DNA of 64,000 nt from Brachybacterium halotolerans (GCF_016623465.1 NZ_JAEDAJ010000004.1:62001-126000), one strand, 5' to 3'; counted from the first letter of the stretch, positions 16,484 to 25,735 are shown. Notes: generated from the sequence alone by a model not told the origin. Numbers and translations are program-made.

Positions 16484-17125
16484 TCAGTGCGCGAGGTGGA
16501 GCTCGCCCACGGGGACGACGTCGGCGAGGGTGTTGCCGGGTGGTGCCAGCGGGCAGGCCCACATCGGGTCGTACGCGCACGACGGGTTGAACGCGAAGTT
16601 GAGGTCGAGCACGAGGTCGTCACCGTCGCCGAGGTCCGCGCCCTTGATCGTGTCGATGAGGTAGCGGCCGCCGCCGTAGGTCGTGCTGCCGGCACCGGCG
16701 TCCTTGACCGGGACGAACACGCCTCCCCCGTAGCCGGTGTGGGACCAGACGTCGAGGGTGCCCGTGTCCGCGAGCCGGACGATCCCGAGGCGCTCGAAGC
16801 CCACCAGGCCATCGGTGCCGGTGGTGACCGAGAAGGACTGCGGCGGCGCGGGCTCGATCCGGGCGCGGAATCGCCAGCGGGGGTCGTAGTCGGCGACGGG
16901 GAGCCCGCGGAAGGTCGCGGCGGCCCCGGGCAGGAGCGGGGAGGCGGGGTGGTGCGCGAACAGACGGTCGCGCTCGGCGCGCCAGAGCCGGTGCCCCGTC
17001 TCGGGGTCGGCTGCCTCGCGCACGCGGTGGTAGAGGTTGAAGACTGTGCGCCGCCAGTGGACCGTCGCGAGGACGTCCGCGGGATCGCTCCGGTGGAGGT
17101 CGGTGTGATCCGGTGATGGTGTCAA
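16484..17125 (-). CDS. DUF1684-family protein
   Basis: Cytoplasmic protein of 213 residues, function unknown. Recognisable DUF1684 features are WRAERDRLFAHHPASPLLP, DYDPRWRFRARI, the GGRYLIDTIKGADLGDGDDL segment and the strongly conserved LNFAFNPSCAYDPMWACPLA followed by PPGNTLADVVPVGE. I assign a TTG start at 17125 because GGGAGC lies 6 bases upstream in a normal ribosome-site position; open frame continues upstream for another 430 bases but shows no family similarity. Convergent with tetR; no operon partner. Confidence 0.82.
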   Translation of the reverse strand: MTPSPDHTDLHRSDPADVLATVHWRRTVFNLYHRVREAADPETGHRLWRAERDRLFAHHPASPLLPGAAATFRGLPVADYDPRWRFRARIEPAPPQSFSVTTGTDGLVGFERLGIVRLADTGTLDVWSHTGYGGGVFVPVKDAGAGSTTYGGGRYLIDTIKGADLGDGDDLVLDLNFAFNPSCAYDPMWACPLAPPGNTLADVVPVGELHLAH

Positions 17126-17456
17126 CGCGATGCTCCCTCGTGTGTTTCCGCGCCGCGGGTGCGTGCCGGCACACCTGCCCGTCGGGCGCCGCCGCGTCGG
17201 CGTGTCCTCGAGCGGTCCCCGAGGTGGGTCCGGGAATCTGCCCGGCTCACTGCGGTCCTCGAACCTATCGCAGACCGACGGTGGACGACGGTTCGAGGTG
17301 CCCTTCCGAAGGTCGGCGCCGTGACCAGGGGGCCGAGGGGCGGCGAGCGCGGGCGCCACCTGCCGGTCGAGAGCGCCGCGGGGCTGGAGGGTGTCGAACC
17401 CGCGGTCACGTTCGGCGGACGCGACAACCGTCGGCAACTTCTGCTGCACCCACATG

Positions 17457-17472
17457 ATTCCCACGTAGGAAT
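17457..17472. promoter_or_regulatory. Candidate operator ATTCC-N6-GGAAT
   Basis: A perfect 5-base inverted repeat around CACGTA; outer CCAC and GTGG (17450-17476) extend the symmetry imperfectly. It lies 195 bases ahead of the second sugar ABC operon, a plausible site for an unlinked regulator, since no regulator gene flanks this operon. Confidence 0.35.
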
Positions 17473-17481
17473 TGTGGCAGT

Positions 17482-17495
17482 CGCCCGATCGGGCG
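17482..17495. promoter_or_regulatory. 14-base perfect palindrome
   Basis: CGCCCGATCGGGCG reads the same on both strands and follows the ATTCC repeat by 9 bases. It may be a protein-binding site or a short hairpin; in GC-rich DNA such palindromes also arise by chance. Confidence 0.25.
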
Positions 17496-17666
17496 CAACC
17501 CTGCCCCATCGTCCGATTCGCGCCACCCATCCGACGGAGGTCGGCGCGTCGGGCACTGCACACCGCGATGGGAAGCGGTCCCCTCCACGGACGGCGAAGT
17601 GCCCTGTCCTCTCACTGGAGCAGGGGTTCGGGACTCCGACGACGAAGTCATTGAAGGAGGACGCCC

Positions 17667-18644
17667 ATGATGGCCGTCACCGACATGAAGTCACCCTCGA
17701 CAGCCGCATCGCCGCCGCTCGCACGGCGTCCACGGCCCTCGTTGCTGCGACGCATCCTGCGTGACCGCACCGTGCTGTTGCTGGCGCTCCCGGGCATGCT
17801 CCTCCTGATCGGCTTCCAGTACTTCCCGCTGCTGGGGAACGTCATCGCCTTCCAGGACTTCCAACCCTTCTTGGGGACCGATGAGAGCCTGTGGAACGGA
17901 CTGGACAACTTCCGCATTCTCGTCACCGGCGACCCGGCGTTCCTCAACGCGCTGCGCAACACGCTGATCCTCACCCTGATCCAGTCGGTGATGATCTTCC
18001 CGGTGCCGATCGTGCTGGCGCTGATGGTGAACAGCCTGATGTCCGAGAAGCTCCGCCAGGGCGTCATGTCGGTGCTGTACCTGCCGCACTTCCTGTCCTG
18101 GGTGATCGTGGTCGCGGTGTTCCAGCAGATGCTGGGCGGCTCCGGCATGGTCAACAACCTGCTCCGCTCCAACGGCCTGCCCACCTTCGACGTGATCGGC
18201 AACGCCGACCTGTTCAAGGTGCTGCTGACCTCTCAGGTCATCTGGAAGGACACCGGTTGGGCGGCGATCCTGTTCATCGCCGTGCTGGCAGGGATCGACA
18301 GGTCGCTGTACGAGGCGGCCGCCGTCGACGGCGCCTCGCGCTTCCAGCAGACCCTCAACGTCACCTTGCCCGGCCTGCGCCCCATCGTGATCCTGCTGTT
18401 CATCCTCCAGCTGGGCAACTCCCTCAGCGTCGGTTTCGAGCAGATCATCCTGCAGCAGCAGGCCGTCGGGATCGACGCCAGCGAAGTGCTCGACACCTAT
18501 GTGTTCAACGAGGGCATCGCCGGCGGCCAATGGGGAACCGCCGCCGCTGTCGGCCTGGTCAAGAGCGTGATCGGACTGGTCCTCGTCCTCACTGCGAACA
18601 AGATCGCCCACTCCATGGGCGAGGAAGGGGTCTACAGGGCATGA
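17667..18644 (+). CDS. Polysaccharide ABC transporter permease (LplB/YteP type)
   Basis: Six-helix permease of 325 residues for a type I sugar importer. It starts with MMAVTDMK after a strong GAAGGAGG ribosome site and a basic segment (RRPRPSLLRRILRD). FQYFPLLGNVIAFQDFQPF is the family's first periplasmic segment, and SLYEAAAVDGASRFQQTLNV followed by LPGL is the ATPase-contact EAA loop. The LplB/YteP class usually serves oligogalacturonides, alginate or other complex polysaccharide fragments. It is first of a unit of two permeases, a binding protein and a sulfatase. Confidence 0.92.
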   Translation: MMAVTDMKSPSTAASPPLARRPRPSLLRRILRDRTVLLLALPGMLLLIGFQYFPLLGNVIAFQDFQPFLGTDESLWNGLDNFRILVTGDPAFLNALRNTLILTLIQSVMIFPVPIVLALMVNSLMSEKLRQGVMSVLYLPHFLSWVIVVAVFQQMLGGSGMVNNLLRSNGLPTFDVIGNADLFKVLLTSQVIWKDTGWAAILFIAVLAGIDRSLYEAAAVDGASRFQQTLNVTLPGLRPIVILLFILQLGNSLSVGFEQIILQQQAVGIDASEVLDTYVFNEGIAGGQWGTAAAVGLVKSVIGLVLVLTANKIAHSMGEEGVYRA

Positions 18645-19603
18645 GCACCACGACCGAGAACCCCCAGACCACCCCGGGCGGGTCCGCATCTGCCCGGACC
18701 ACCCCGGCCGACGCCCACCGGCGGCGGGCGAAGCTCAATGCCGCCGGGCCCGTCGAGAAGACAACGAAGACGATCGTCCTGGTCATCGCCTGTGCACTGG
18801 TGATCGTCCCGTTCATCGGCATCGTCGCGACCTCGATCGCCCCCGCGGATCAGGTCACGAACTCCGGCGGGTTCGTGCTGTTCCCCCGCGAGGTCGACCT
18901 GACCGCCTACCGCTCGATCCTCTCCGGCGGAGTCGTTTCCCGAGCCCTGCTGGTCTCGATCGGCATCACCGCGGTCGGCACGATCCTCAGTCTGATGATC
19001 ACGGCGATGCTCGCCTGGGCCCTCTCCCGCCGTGGCACCGTCGCGAACCGCCCGATGCTGCTGCTGGTGCTGTTCAGCCTGCTGTTCTCCCCCGGCCTGA
19101 TCCCGACCTATCTGGCGGTGCGCCAGTTCGGTCTGATCGACTCCTACTGGTCACTGATCATCCCGACCGCGGTCAGCGGGTTCAACGTGATCGTGGTGCG
19201 CAGCTTCTTCGTCAGCCTGCCCGACGAGATCCTCGACGCCGCGAAGGTCGACGGCGCCAGCGAATGGCAGGTCTTCCGCCGTATCGGCATCCCGCTCTCC
19301 CGTGCCGCGCTGGCCGTGATCGGGCTGTTCTACGGCGTGAACTACTGGAACGCGTTCTTCAGCGCGCTGCTGTACATCAACGACGCCGCGAAGTGGCCGC
19401 TGCAGATGGTGCTGCGCACCTATGTCGTCAACGGCGCGCAGATGGGCACCTCCGAGCTCGGCACTGCCGTGGAGGCGGCCCCGCCGCAGGAGACCATCCA
19501 GATGGCCATCCTCGTCATCTCCATCGTGCCGATCCTCATCGTCTACCCGTTCCTGCAGCGGCACTTCTCCAAGGGTGTCCTGACGGGCGCGGTGAAAGGC
19601 TGA
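18641..19603 (+). CDS. Polysaccharide ABC transporter permease (YtcP/YesQ type)
   Basis: Partner permease of 320 residues; the ATG at 18641 overlaps the previous stop (ATGA). After a low-complexity N-terminus it shows six helices, the loop PDEILDAAKVDGASEWQVFR, and the family end FLQRHFSKGVLTGAVKG. Also typical is LLFSPGLIPTYLAVRQFGLID. It forms the heterodimeric channel with the preceding gene product. No ATPase is encoded nearby. Confidence 0.92.
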   Translation: MSTTTENPQTTPGGSASARTTPADAHRRRAKLNAAGPVEKTTKTIVLVIACALVIVPFIGIVATSIAPADQVTNSGGFVLFPREVDLTAYRSILSGGVVSRALLVSIGITAVGTILSLMITAMLAWALSRRGTVANRPMLLLVLFSLLFSPGLIPTYLAVRQFGLIDSYWSLIIPTAVSGFNVIVVRSFFVSLPDEILDAAKVDGASEWQVFRRIGIPLSRAALAVIGLFYGVNYWNAFFSALLYINDAAKWPLQMVLRTYVVNGAQMGTSELGTAVEAAPPQETIQMAILVISIVPILIVYPFLQRHFSKGVLTGAVKG

Positions 19604-19605
19604 TC

Positions 19606-21240
19606 ATGACCTCACGACTCGTCCCCACCCGGCGCGCGCTCCTCGCCGCCGGCGGTGCGGGCGCCGCCGCACTGCTCGGCGCCTGCAGCAACCAGGGCCG
19701 GGGCGGCATCCCGGTGAAGTACGCCAACGCCCCTGTGACGCTGCCGGAGCACATCCCCTACCAGGGGGTCACGCCGGACCTGCCCGGTGACCCGAAGACC
19801 GGACTCATGGATGGGTACTTCGAGTACCCGTCGTCGCCCACCGCCGCCACATCCGGCGCCCCGGGAGACGGCGATGCCATCAGCTCCCTCGTGCGCACGG
19901 ACTCCCCCGTCCCTCCCGGCGTCTCGCGGAACGCGTTCTGGCAGGCGCTGAACGAGCGCCTCGGCTCCGACCTGAAGATGAACATCGTGCCGGCGCCGGA
20001 CTGGGACCAGAAGTTCGCCACCGTCGTCGCCGGCGATTCCCTCCCCGAGCTGTTCGTCGTCGCGGGCGGGATGCAGGAGCTCCCGAAGTTCCTCGAGGCC
20101 ACCGCCGCCGATCTCACGCCCCACCTCTCGGGGTCCGCGGTGAAGGACTACCCCTTCCTCGCGAACATCCCGACGGACACGTGGGAGCAGAGCGCGTTCA
20201 ACGGGAAGATCATGGGGGTCCCGGTCCCTCGGGGGATCATGAGCTCCTCGGTCCTCTACAAGAGGACCGATCTGCTGGAGGAGAAGGGCATCACGGAGGA
20301 CCCGGACTCCTTCGAGGAGTTCCTCGCGCTGTGCAAGGAGCTGACATCCCCGCGGTCCAATGTGTGGGCCCTGGGGGCCGCTCCTCTCGATCTGGTGCGC
20401 CAGATGCTCGGGATCCCCAACACCTGGTCCGAGAAGGGCGGCCACCTGACGCGCAGCCTCGAGTCCGAGCAGCAGAAGGAGGCGTTGGAGGCCACCCGGA
20501 AGATGGTCGAGGCAGGCGTCGTCAGCCCCGACGCCTTCTCCTCCCAGGCGACCGACCGCAAGAACTGGTTCGTTGCGGGCCGCAACTACTTCATGATGGA
20601 CACCTTCTCCGCCTGGCCGAACTTCGAACAGATCCAGTCCGTCGGTGACAGCTTCAGGATGGACACCATGCGCACGCCGGGCTTCCACGGCGACCCCGAG
20701 ATGGCCTGCGCGTGGCTCGGCAATCCCACCTACGGCATCTCGAGCATCCGCAAGGACGCCGGAGAGCGGATCCCGACCCTGCTCAGGGTGCTGAACTTCC
20801 TGGCGGCTCCCTTCGGCACGGAGGAGTACCTTTTTCGGGTGTACGGGGTGGAAGGCGTGGATTACGATCTGCAGGGTTCGGACCCTGTGGCGACCAACCG
20901 AGGGGTCAGCGAGACCCCGCTGGGATTCCGCTACCTCACGGATGCTCCCTGGCCCGTCTACGTCCCGGGCAAGAGGCGCTCCACGCAGAGCTGGTACGAC
21001 GGGCAGAAGATGGTCGTCGCGTACGGCCTCGCTGATCCCACCCTGGGTCTCTACTCGGAGGCCGACACCCGGATCGGCGGCAGCATCACGGGACGCATCG
21101 ACGACCTCACCAACGACATCCTCCAGGGCCGCAAGCCGGTGTCAGCATGGGACGACGGGGTGGCCGCATGGAAGAAGGCGGGCGGGAACCGGATCCGTGA
21201 CGAGCTCGAACAGGCGCGGGCGGACAAGGAGTCGTCATGA
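19606..21240 (+). CDS. Polysaccharide ABC transporter binding lipoprotein (LplA/YtcQ type)
   Basis: Large extracellular binding protein, 544 residues, anchored by a lipid at Cys27 (lipobox LLGAC). Its long mature region with VPPGVSRNAFWQALNERLGS, VAGDSLPELFVVAGG, VLYKRTDLLEEKGITEDPDS and FGTEEYLFRVYGVEGVDYDL is typical of the roughly 500-residue LplA/YtcQ group that binds oligosaccharides. It starts 2 bases after the second permease stop. In this unit it should deliver a complex, possibly sulfated, glycan fragment. Confidence 0.92.
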   Translation: MTSRLVPTRRALLAAGGAGAAALLGACSNQGRGGIPVKYANAPVTLPEHIPYQGVTPDLPGDPKTGLMDGYFEYPSSPTAATSGAPGDGDAISSLVRTDSPVPPGVSRNAFWQALNERLGSDLKMNIVPAPDWDQKFATVVAGDSLPELFVVAGGMQELPKFLEATAADLTPHLSGSAVKDYPFLANIPTDTWEQSAFNGKIMGVPVPRGIMSSSVLYKRTDLLEEKGITEDPDSFEEFLALCKELTSPRSNVWALGAAPLDLVRQMLGIPNTWSEKGGHLTRSLESEQQKEALEATRKMVEAGVVSPDAFSSQATDRKNWFVAGRNYFMMDTFSAWPNFEQIQSVGDSFRMDTMRTPGFHGDPEMACAWLGNPTYGISSIRKDAGERIPTLLRVLNFLAAPFGTEEYLFRVYGVEGVDYDLQGSDPVATNRGVSETPLGFRYLTDAPWPVYVPGKRRSTQSWYDGQKMVVAYGLADPTLGLYSEADTRIGGSITGRIDDLTNDILQGRKPVSAWDDGVAAWKKAGGNRIRDELEQARADKESS

Positions 21241-22928
21241 CCGCGACGAGGCAGCTCGGGGGTTCCGCACGAGGCCCCAACATCATCCTGATCCTCGCTG
21301 ACGACATGGGGTTCTCCGACATCGGATGCTTCGGCGGAGAGATCAGCACACCGCATCTGGACCGCCTCGGCGCCGAGGGCGCCAGGATGAGCAGCTTCTA
21401 CAACACCGCGCGGTGCTCGCCGTCGCGCGCCTCGCTCCTCACCGGCCTGCACCCCCATCAGACCGGGGTCGGGATCCTCACCGGGAGCACGCTCCCCGCC
21501 GGCTATCCGGGAGACCTGGACCCGCGCTGCGCGACCATCGCGGACATGCTCGGCGACGCCGGATACAGGACGTCCTGCATCGGCAAATGGCATCTCGCCG
21601 GGAATGTGCGGGAGCCGGACCCCGCATGGCCCACGCGTCGCGGTTTCGAGAGGCATCACGGGCCGCTGGGCGGCGCCACGAGCTACTTCGACCCGGTGAC
21701 GATGGTGGAGGACGAGGAGCCGATCGATAGCTTCGACCCGGAGTTCTCGCTCACCGAGCATCTCGGCGAGCGCGCCGATGACGAGATCCGCGCGGCGGCC
21801 CAGGATCCCCGGCCCTTCTTCCTGTATCTGGCGTTCACGGCGCCGCACTGGCCTCTCCACGCTCGTCCGGAGCAGATCGCCGAGTACCGCGAGATGTACG
21901 ACGACGGCTGGGACGTCGCACGCGCCCGACGCCTCGAGCGCATGAGCGAGCTCGGCGTCCTCGAGTCCGCCACGGAGCTGACCGAGCGGGACGAGGACGT
22001 CCCCGCCTGGGAGGAGACCGCCCACCACGCCTGGCAGGCGCGACGGATGGAGGTGTACGCCGCACAGGTCACTGCGATGGACGCCGCCATCGGCAGGGTC
22101 CTCGACGCTCTGGAGGCCACGCAGCAGTCCGAGGACACGATCGTCCTGTTCCTCTCGGACAACGGAGGATGCGCCGAGGAGATCCCTCCCGGATGGGCCG
22201 ACGAGATGGACCCCGTGCCGTACAACGTGCCCGTGCGCACCGCGGCCGGGGAGAGGGTGCGCAAGGGCAACGATCCCTCCGTCGTCCCCGGGCCCGCCTC
22301 GACGTTCGCGACCTACGGGCGCGCGTGGGCGAACGTCTCGAACACCCCGTTCCGCGAGTACAAGCACTGGGTCCACGAGGGAGGCATCGCCACGCCGCTG
22401 CTCGCCCGATGGCCGCACGGCGGCGTCGCCGCCGGCTGGGACCGCACCCCCGCCCAGCTGACCGACATCGTCCCGACGCTGCTCGAGGCGGCGGGCATCG
22501 GAGCGGTGGATCGGACCTCCCATCCCGACAGCCCGCCGCTGGAGGGTTCGTCCCTGCTCGCGGGGTGGAGGGGCGAGGAGAGCATGCCGGAACCCCATCC
22601 CCTGTTCTTCGAGCACGAGGGGAACGCCGCCGTCCGCTGCGGCCGATGGAAGGCGGTGCGCGCATTCGGCAGCGACTGGGAGCTGTACGATGTCCACGTC
22701 GACCGCACCGAGCGCCATGACCTCTCCGCGGAGTTCCCGGAGCATGTCGAGTCGCTGGTCAGCGCGTGGCGCGGATGGGCGGAGCGATGCGGTGTGCGCG
22801 ACAGGTCCGGGATCCTCGAGCAGCAGCAGGGTGGGCGAGGGGGCGGCCGTGGTCGTGGCCGGCGAAGCGGCGGTGGGCTGATCCAGGACGTGCGGTCCGC
22901 GTGGACCGTGCGGGAGATGCAGGGCTGA
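21237..22928 (+). CDS. Arylsulfatase-type sulfatase, cytoplasmic
   Basis: Sulfatase of 563 residues, ATGA-coupled to the binding-protein gene. The N-terminal PNIILILADDMGFSDIG supplies metal ligands Asp22 and Asp23, the signature CSPSRASLLTG gives formylglycine precursor Cys60, and FLSDNGGCAEE the second metal site. No signal peptide, so it probably acts on imported sugars. The last 35 residues are odd: a run of Gly and Arg followed by an unconserved tail to MQG, and the stop is followed at once by a decapitated beta-galactosidase frame, so the true 3' end of the gene may have been replaced by a deletion or rearrangement. Confidence 0.9.
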   Translation: MTATRQLGGSARGPNIILILADDMGFSDIGCFGGEISTPHLDRLGAEGARMSSFYNTARCSPSRASLLTGLHPHQTGVGILTGSTLPAGYPGDLDPRCATIADMLGDAGYRTSCIGKWHLAGNVREPDPAWPTRRGFERHHGPLGGATSYFDPVTMVEDEEPIDSFDPEFSLTEHLGERADDEIRAAAQDPRPFFLYLAFTAPHWPLHARPEQIAEYREMYDDGWDVARARRLERMSELGVLESATELTERDEDVPAWEETAHHAWQARRMEVYAAQVTAMDAAIGRVLDALEATQQSEDTIVLFLSDNGGCAEEIPPGWADEMDPVPYNVPVRTAAGERVRKGNDPSVVPGPASTFATYGRAWANVSNTPFREYKHWVHEGGIATPLLARWPHGGVAAGWDRTPAQLTDIVPTLLEAAGIGAVDRTSHPDSPPLEGSSLLAGWRGEESMPEPHPLFFEHEGNAAVRCGRWKAVRAFGSDWELYDVHVDRTERHDLSAEFPEHVESLVSAWRGWAERCGVRDRSGILEQQQGGRGGGRGRGRRSGGGLIQDVRSAWTVREMQG

Positions 22929-23990
22929 GGGGTCGCCGGTCGAGGCGCTGTCCATCACGGGGGCCGGGTCTACCGTGAGCTCGCGCAGTTCGGCGAGGAG
23001 CTGCGCCACGCAGGCGCGAGCGTCACCGGGCTCGAGCCGGACGCCGACGTCGCGCTGCTGTTCGACACCCCCTCGAAGTGGTCGCTCTCCGAGTACCCGG
23101 CGTTCGCGCGCGCCGACGACACCCCGGATCGCCGCTCGTTCCAGACCGTCTATGAGGCGTTCTCGCGGGGCGTGGTCGACGCCGGGCTGCAGGCGAACGC
23201 CGTGCACATCGCGCAGCTGCGCGAGCAGACCCCGGCGCGGTTCGCCCGGCGCCGGCCCGTGCTCGTGGCCGCAGCGTTCACGATCGCCTCCGATGTGGAC
23301 CTCGCGTGGCTGCGCGAGTACGCGGAGGCCGGCGGACACCTCGTGCTCGGGGTGCGCACCGGCTACGAGGATGAGGAGGCCCGGGCGCGCCTCGAGCGCA
23401 AGCCGGCCCTGCTCGACGAGGCCGCGGGCGTCTGGTACGACGAGTTCTCGAACCTGCGCGCACCGCTCCCGCTCGAGGCGGGAGAGGGGGCCGACGGCCT
23501 CTCGTTCTCCCTGACGGCAGGGGCCTCGGGCACGCGCTGGGCCGATGGCGTGCAGGTGACGGATGAGGCGACGCAGGTGCTCGCCCAGTACGTGCACCCG
23601 CACTTCGGCCGCTGGCCCGCCGTGACCACGCGCGCGGCCGGGGACGGGCGGATCACGTATGTGGGCACCGTGCCCGATCAGGATCTCGCGGCCGCGCTCA
23701 TGGAGTGGGCCGTAAGGGTCGGCGATGGCGAGGTTGGTGAGGGCCGTGGGGCCGGCGAAGGCCGCGAGAGCCGTGCCGCGTGGCGTCCGGCGACCGAGTC
23801 CCAGACCGTGTTCTCCGCGCGCAACGGCGCCGGCGAGCGCGTGCACTTCCTGCACAACTGGTCGTGGGAGCCGAGCATGTTCCGTCTGCCGACGGCCGTG
23901 CGGGACGCGCTGAGCGGCGAGGAGCTCGCCGCGGGCAGCGAGCTGGAGCTCGGTGCGTGGGATGTGCGGGTGGTCGTCGAGGCGGGGTGA
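22929..23990 (+). pseudogene. GH42 beta-galactosidase, 3' remnant
   Basis: From directly after the sulfatase stop a frame without a start codon reads VYRELAQFGEELRHAGASVT, DADVALLFDTPSKW, the trimerisation-domain stretch RPVLVAAAFTIASDVDLAWL, GGHLVLGVRTGYEDEE, and later YVGTVPDQDLAAALMEWAV and VHFLHNWSWEP. These are the C-terminal domains B and C of GH42 beta-galactosidases. The whole N-terminal TIM barrel with both catalytic glutamates (about 400 residues) is missing, so no active enzyme can be made. A Gly/Glu-rich insert interrupts the final domain near 23720-23770. An ATG-less GTG at 23172 could start a fragment, but without function. Confidence 0.8.
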
Positions 23991-24003
23991 GCGGGGACCA
24001 GAG

Positions 24004-24024
24004 GCGGGCTGCGGGCTGCGGGCT
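24004..24024. repeat. Three tandem copies of GCGGGCT
   Basis: Three exact 7-base units, followed by a partial fourth, in the 95-base gap between the GH42 remnant and the kinase gene. Likely a slippage product; no function assigned. Confidence 0.6.
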
Positions 24025-24085
24025 GCGAACGATGGTCAGATGGGCGTCAGGTGCGTGGCGACCCGAGCCCCCGATCGCACCCCGT

Positions 24086-25699
24086 CTAGATGATCCGGTC
24101 CTGCGAGCGGTCCCCCGATGGGGGTTCGACGGTCTGCGGACGTTCGATGTCCGCCGCCGCCTCGTACAGCGCACGATGCGCGGGCCGCAGCCGCGCATAG
24201 GCCTCGGCGGCCGACGGATCCGGGGCCGTGGTCTCTCCCGTGCGCTCGGCCAGCGGGGCGATGCGATGCTCGAGCCCGAGTGCCTCGGCTCCCGCGATCG
24301 ACGCGCCCAGCAGGGTCGCGTCCACCTGAGCGGTCTCCGGCGTCCGGGCATCTGCTCGCCGGCCGTCGCGCTCGATGCTGTGGACGGGTCGGCCGGTGAC
24401 GTCGGCCAGGATCCGCCGCCAGGGTGCGGAAGCCGCTCCTCCGCCGACCACGGTGAGCAGGGCATCGGCTGACGAACTCGCGGCGTCACCCCCGGCTGGG
24501 GCGACGCCTTGTTCCGAGGGCTCGAGCGCGTGCGAGAGAGCGAACGCGACGCCCTCGAGGGTCGCGGCGTAGAGGTCGACGGGGTGAGTCATGTGGTCGA
24601 GGCCGAGCACGGCGCCGCGCAGTGCGTCGTCCCGCACCGGGTAGCGCTCTCCGCCGAGCGAGGGCAGGACCAGCAGGCCCGTCGGACCGCGTCCGTGCTC
24701 GAGCTCCCTCTGCTCCAGAAGAGCGTCGGCCTCGGCGGGTGAGGCGCCGTGCAGGAACGTGTCTCGGGCCCACGCAGCGGCGGCTCCGGCGGCGAGGACG
24801 GCGGAGATGCGCAGCTCGAGCTCGCCGAGGGCGAGGCGGTGGGAGGCGTCGGCCGACGAGGCGTACTCCTCGTGCACGGCACGGATGCTCGCGATCCAGC
24901 CACTCGTGCCCAGCGAGGCGTGATCGTGTCCGGGCGCGGTGCCGGTGACGCCGATCGCCGCGGCGCCCGCGTCACCGGGAGCGAGCACGATCGGAATGTC
25001 AACGGAGAGGCCGAACAGATCTCGAGCGCTCTCGCCCGTGCGTCCGACGACCTCGCCGACACCGCGCGCGAGGCGCGGCAGCAGGGCCGGGTCGATGCCG
25101 GCCGCGCGGGCGACGGCGGGCGACCAGTCGCGGGTGCGGGCATCGAGCAGGCCCGTGGTCGAGGCGGTGGTCGGGTCGCACCAGGGGCCTGCGCCGAGGC
25201 GCTGCGCGAGGTGGCCGGCGGGCCCGAAGGTGATGCCGCGGGCTCGGCCGACGGTCTCCGGCTCGACGCGCGCGAGGCGACGGAACATGGCCGCGCAGCT
25301 GCTCGCGTCCTGCTGGTTGCCGGCGAGTGCGTCCCAGTCCTCGCCGGCCCGAGCGAGCCCCTCGCGGATCTCGCGCGCGTCGGTGCTCGCGCGGAGGTCT
25401 GTGTAGAGGATGGCGGGGCGCACAGCGCCGTGATCGCCGCTCGTCGAGCTCTCGAGGATGAGGTCCTGCATCTGGCCGGTGAGGCAGAGCGCCGCGACGT
25501 CGGCCGATCGAGGAAGCACGTGGGTGATCGCTGTGCGGGCGGCGCGGATCCAGTGCTCGGGATCCTGCTCTGACCCGCCGTCCGGCAACGAGGTGGCGGG
25601 GTACGGCGCGTTCGCAGTGGCGAGGGGGCTGCCCTCGATGTCGATCAGCGCCGCCTTCGCGGAGGACGTGCCGAGGTCGAGGCAGAGCAGCGGGGGCAT
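24086..25699 (-). CDS. FGGY-family carbohydrate kinase (xylulokinase-like)
   Basis: Cytoplasmic sugar kinase of 537 residues. It opens with the phosphate-binding LCLDLGTSSAKAALID, has LCLTGQMQDLILE (position of the xylulokinase TGQMHG motif, here with Gln-Asp), and APGDAGAAAIGV and SLGTSGW of the second actin-like domain. The C-terminus is extended by an acidic, proline-rich tail. D-xylulose is the commonest substrate of the nearest relatives, but the changed TGQM motif leaves room for another ketose or polyol. It follows the GH42 remnant tail to tail and may once have been part of that glycan locus. Start ATG at 25699. Confidence 0.85.
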   Translation of the reverse strand: MPPLLCLDLGTSSAKAALIDIEGSPLATANAPYPATSLPDGGSEQDPEHWIRAARTAITHVLPRSADVAALCLTGQMQDLILESSTSGDHGAVRPAILYTDLRASTDAREIREGLARAGEDWDALAGNQQDASSCAAMFRRLARVEPETVGRARGITFGPAGHLAQRLGAGPWCDPTTASTTGLLDARTRDWSPAVARAAGIDPALLPRLARGVGEVVGRTGESARDLFGLSVDIPIVLAPGDAGAAAIGVTGTAPGHDHASLGTSGWIASIRAVHEEYASSADASHRLALGELELRISAVLAAGAAAAWARDTFLHGASPAEADALLEQRELEHGRGPTGLLVLPSLGGERYPVRDDALRGAVLGLDHMTHPVDLYAATLEGVAFALSHALEPSEQGVAPAGGDAASSSADALLTVVGGGAASAPWRRILADVTGRPVHSIERDGRRADARTPETAQVDATLLGASIAGAEALGLEHRIAPLAERTGETTAPDPSAAEAYARLRPAHRALYEAAADIERPQTVEPPSGDRSQDRII

Positions 25700-25735
25700 G
25701 GGGACAGGGTAGGTGGCACGCGTCTACCCCTCCGC

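Larger units (their letters stand above)
17126..17666. other. Long intergenic region ahead of the second ABC operon
   Basis: 541 bases without a gene I can support. The left part (to about 17440) is GC-rich and holds only open frames without family features. The right part holds two inverted repeats (17457-17472 and 17482-17495) and ends with a strong GAAGGAGGA ribosome site (about 17652) for the permease at 17667. It most likely contains the operon promoter and operators, but I could not pick a convincing -35/-10 pair. Confidence 0.5.

Noticed and set aside
17159-17764. A coding gene in the region before the second ABC operon
   Set aside because: Open frames there have no recognisable motifs, no ribosome sites, and run into the permease gene in another frame.
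21051-23855. 934-codon open frame on the minus strand
   Set aside because: It runs antisense to the second sulfatase and the GH42 remnant, both with clear family motifs; its composition (His, Arg, Gly, Val) is that of a shadow frame.
24004-24027. Short tandem GCGGGCT units as a CRISPR or regulatory array
   Set aside because: Units are 7 bases with no spacers and only three copies; slippage in GC-rich DNA is enough.
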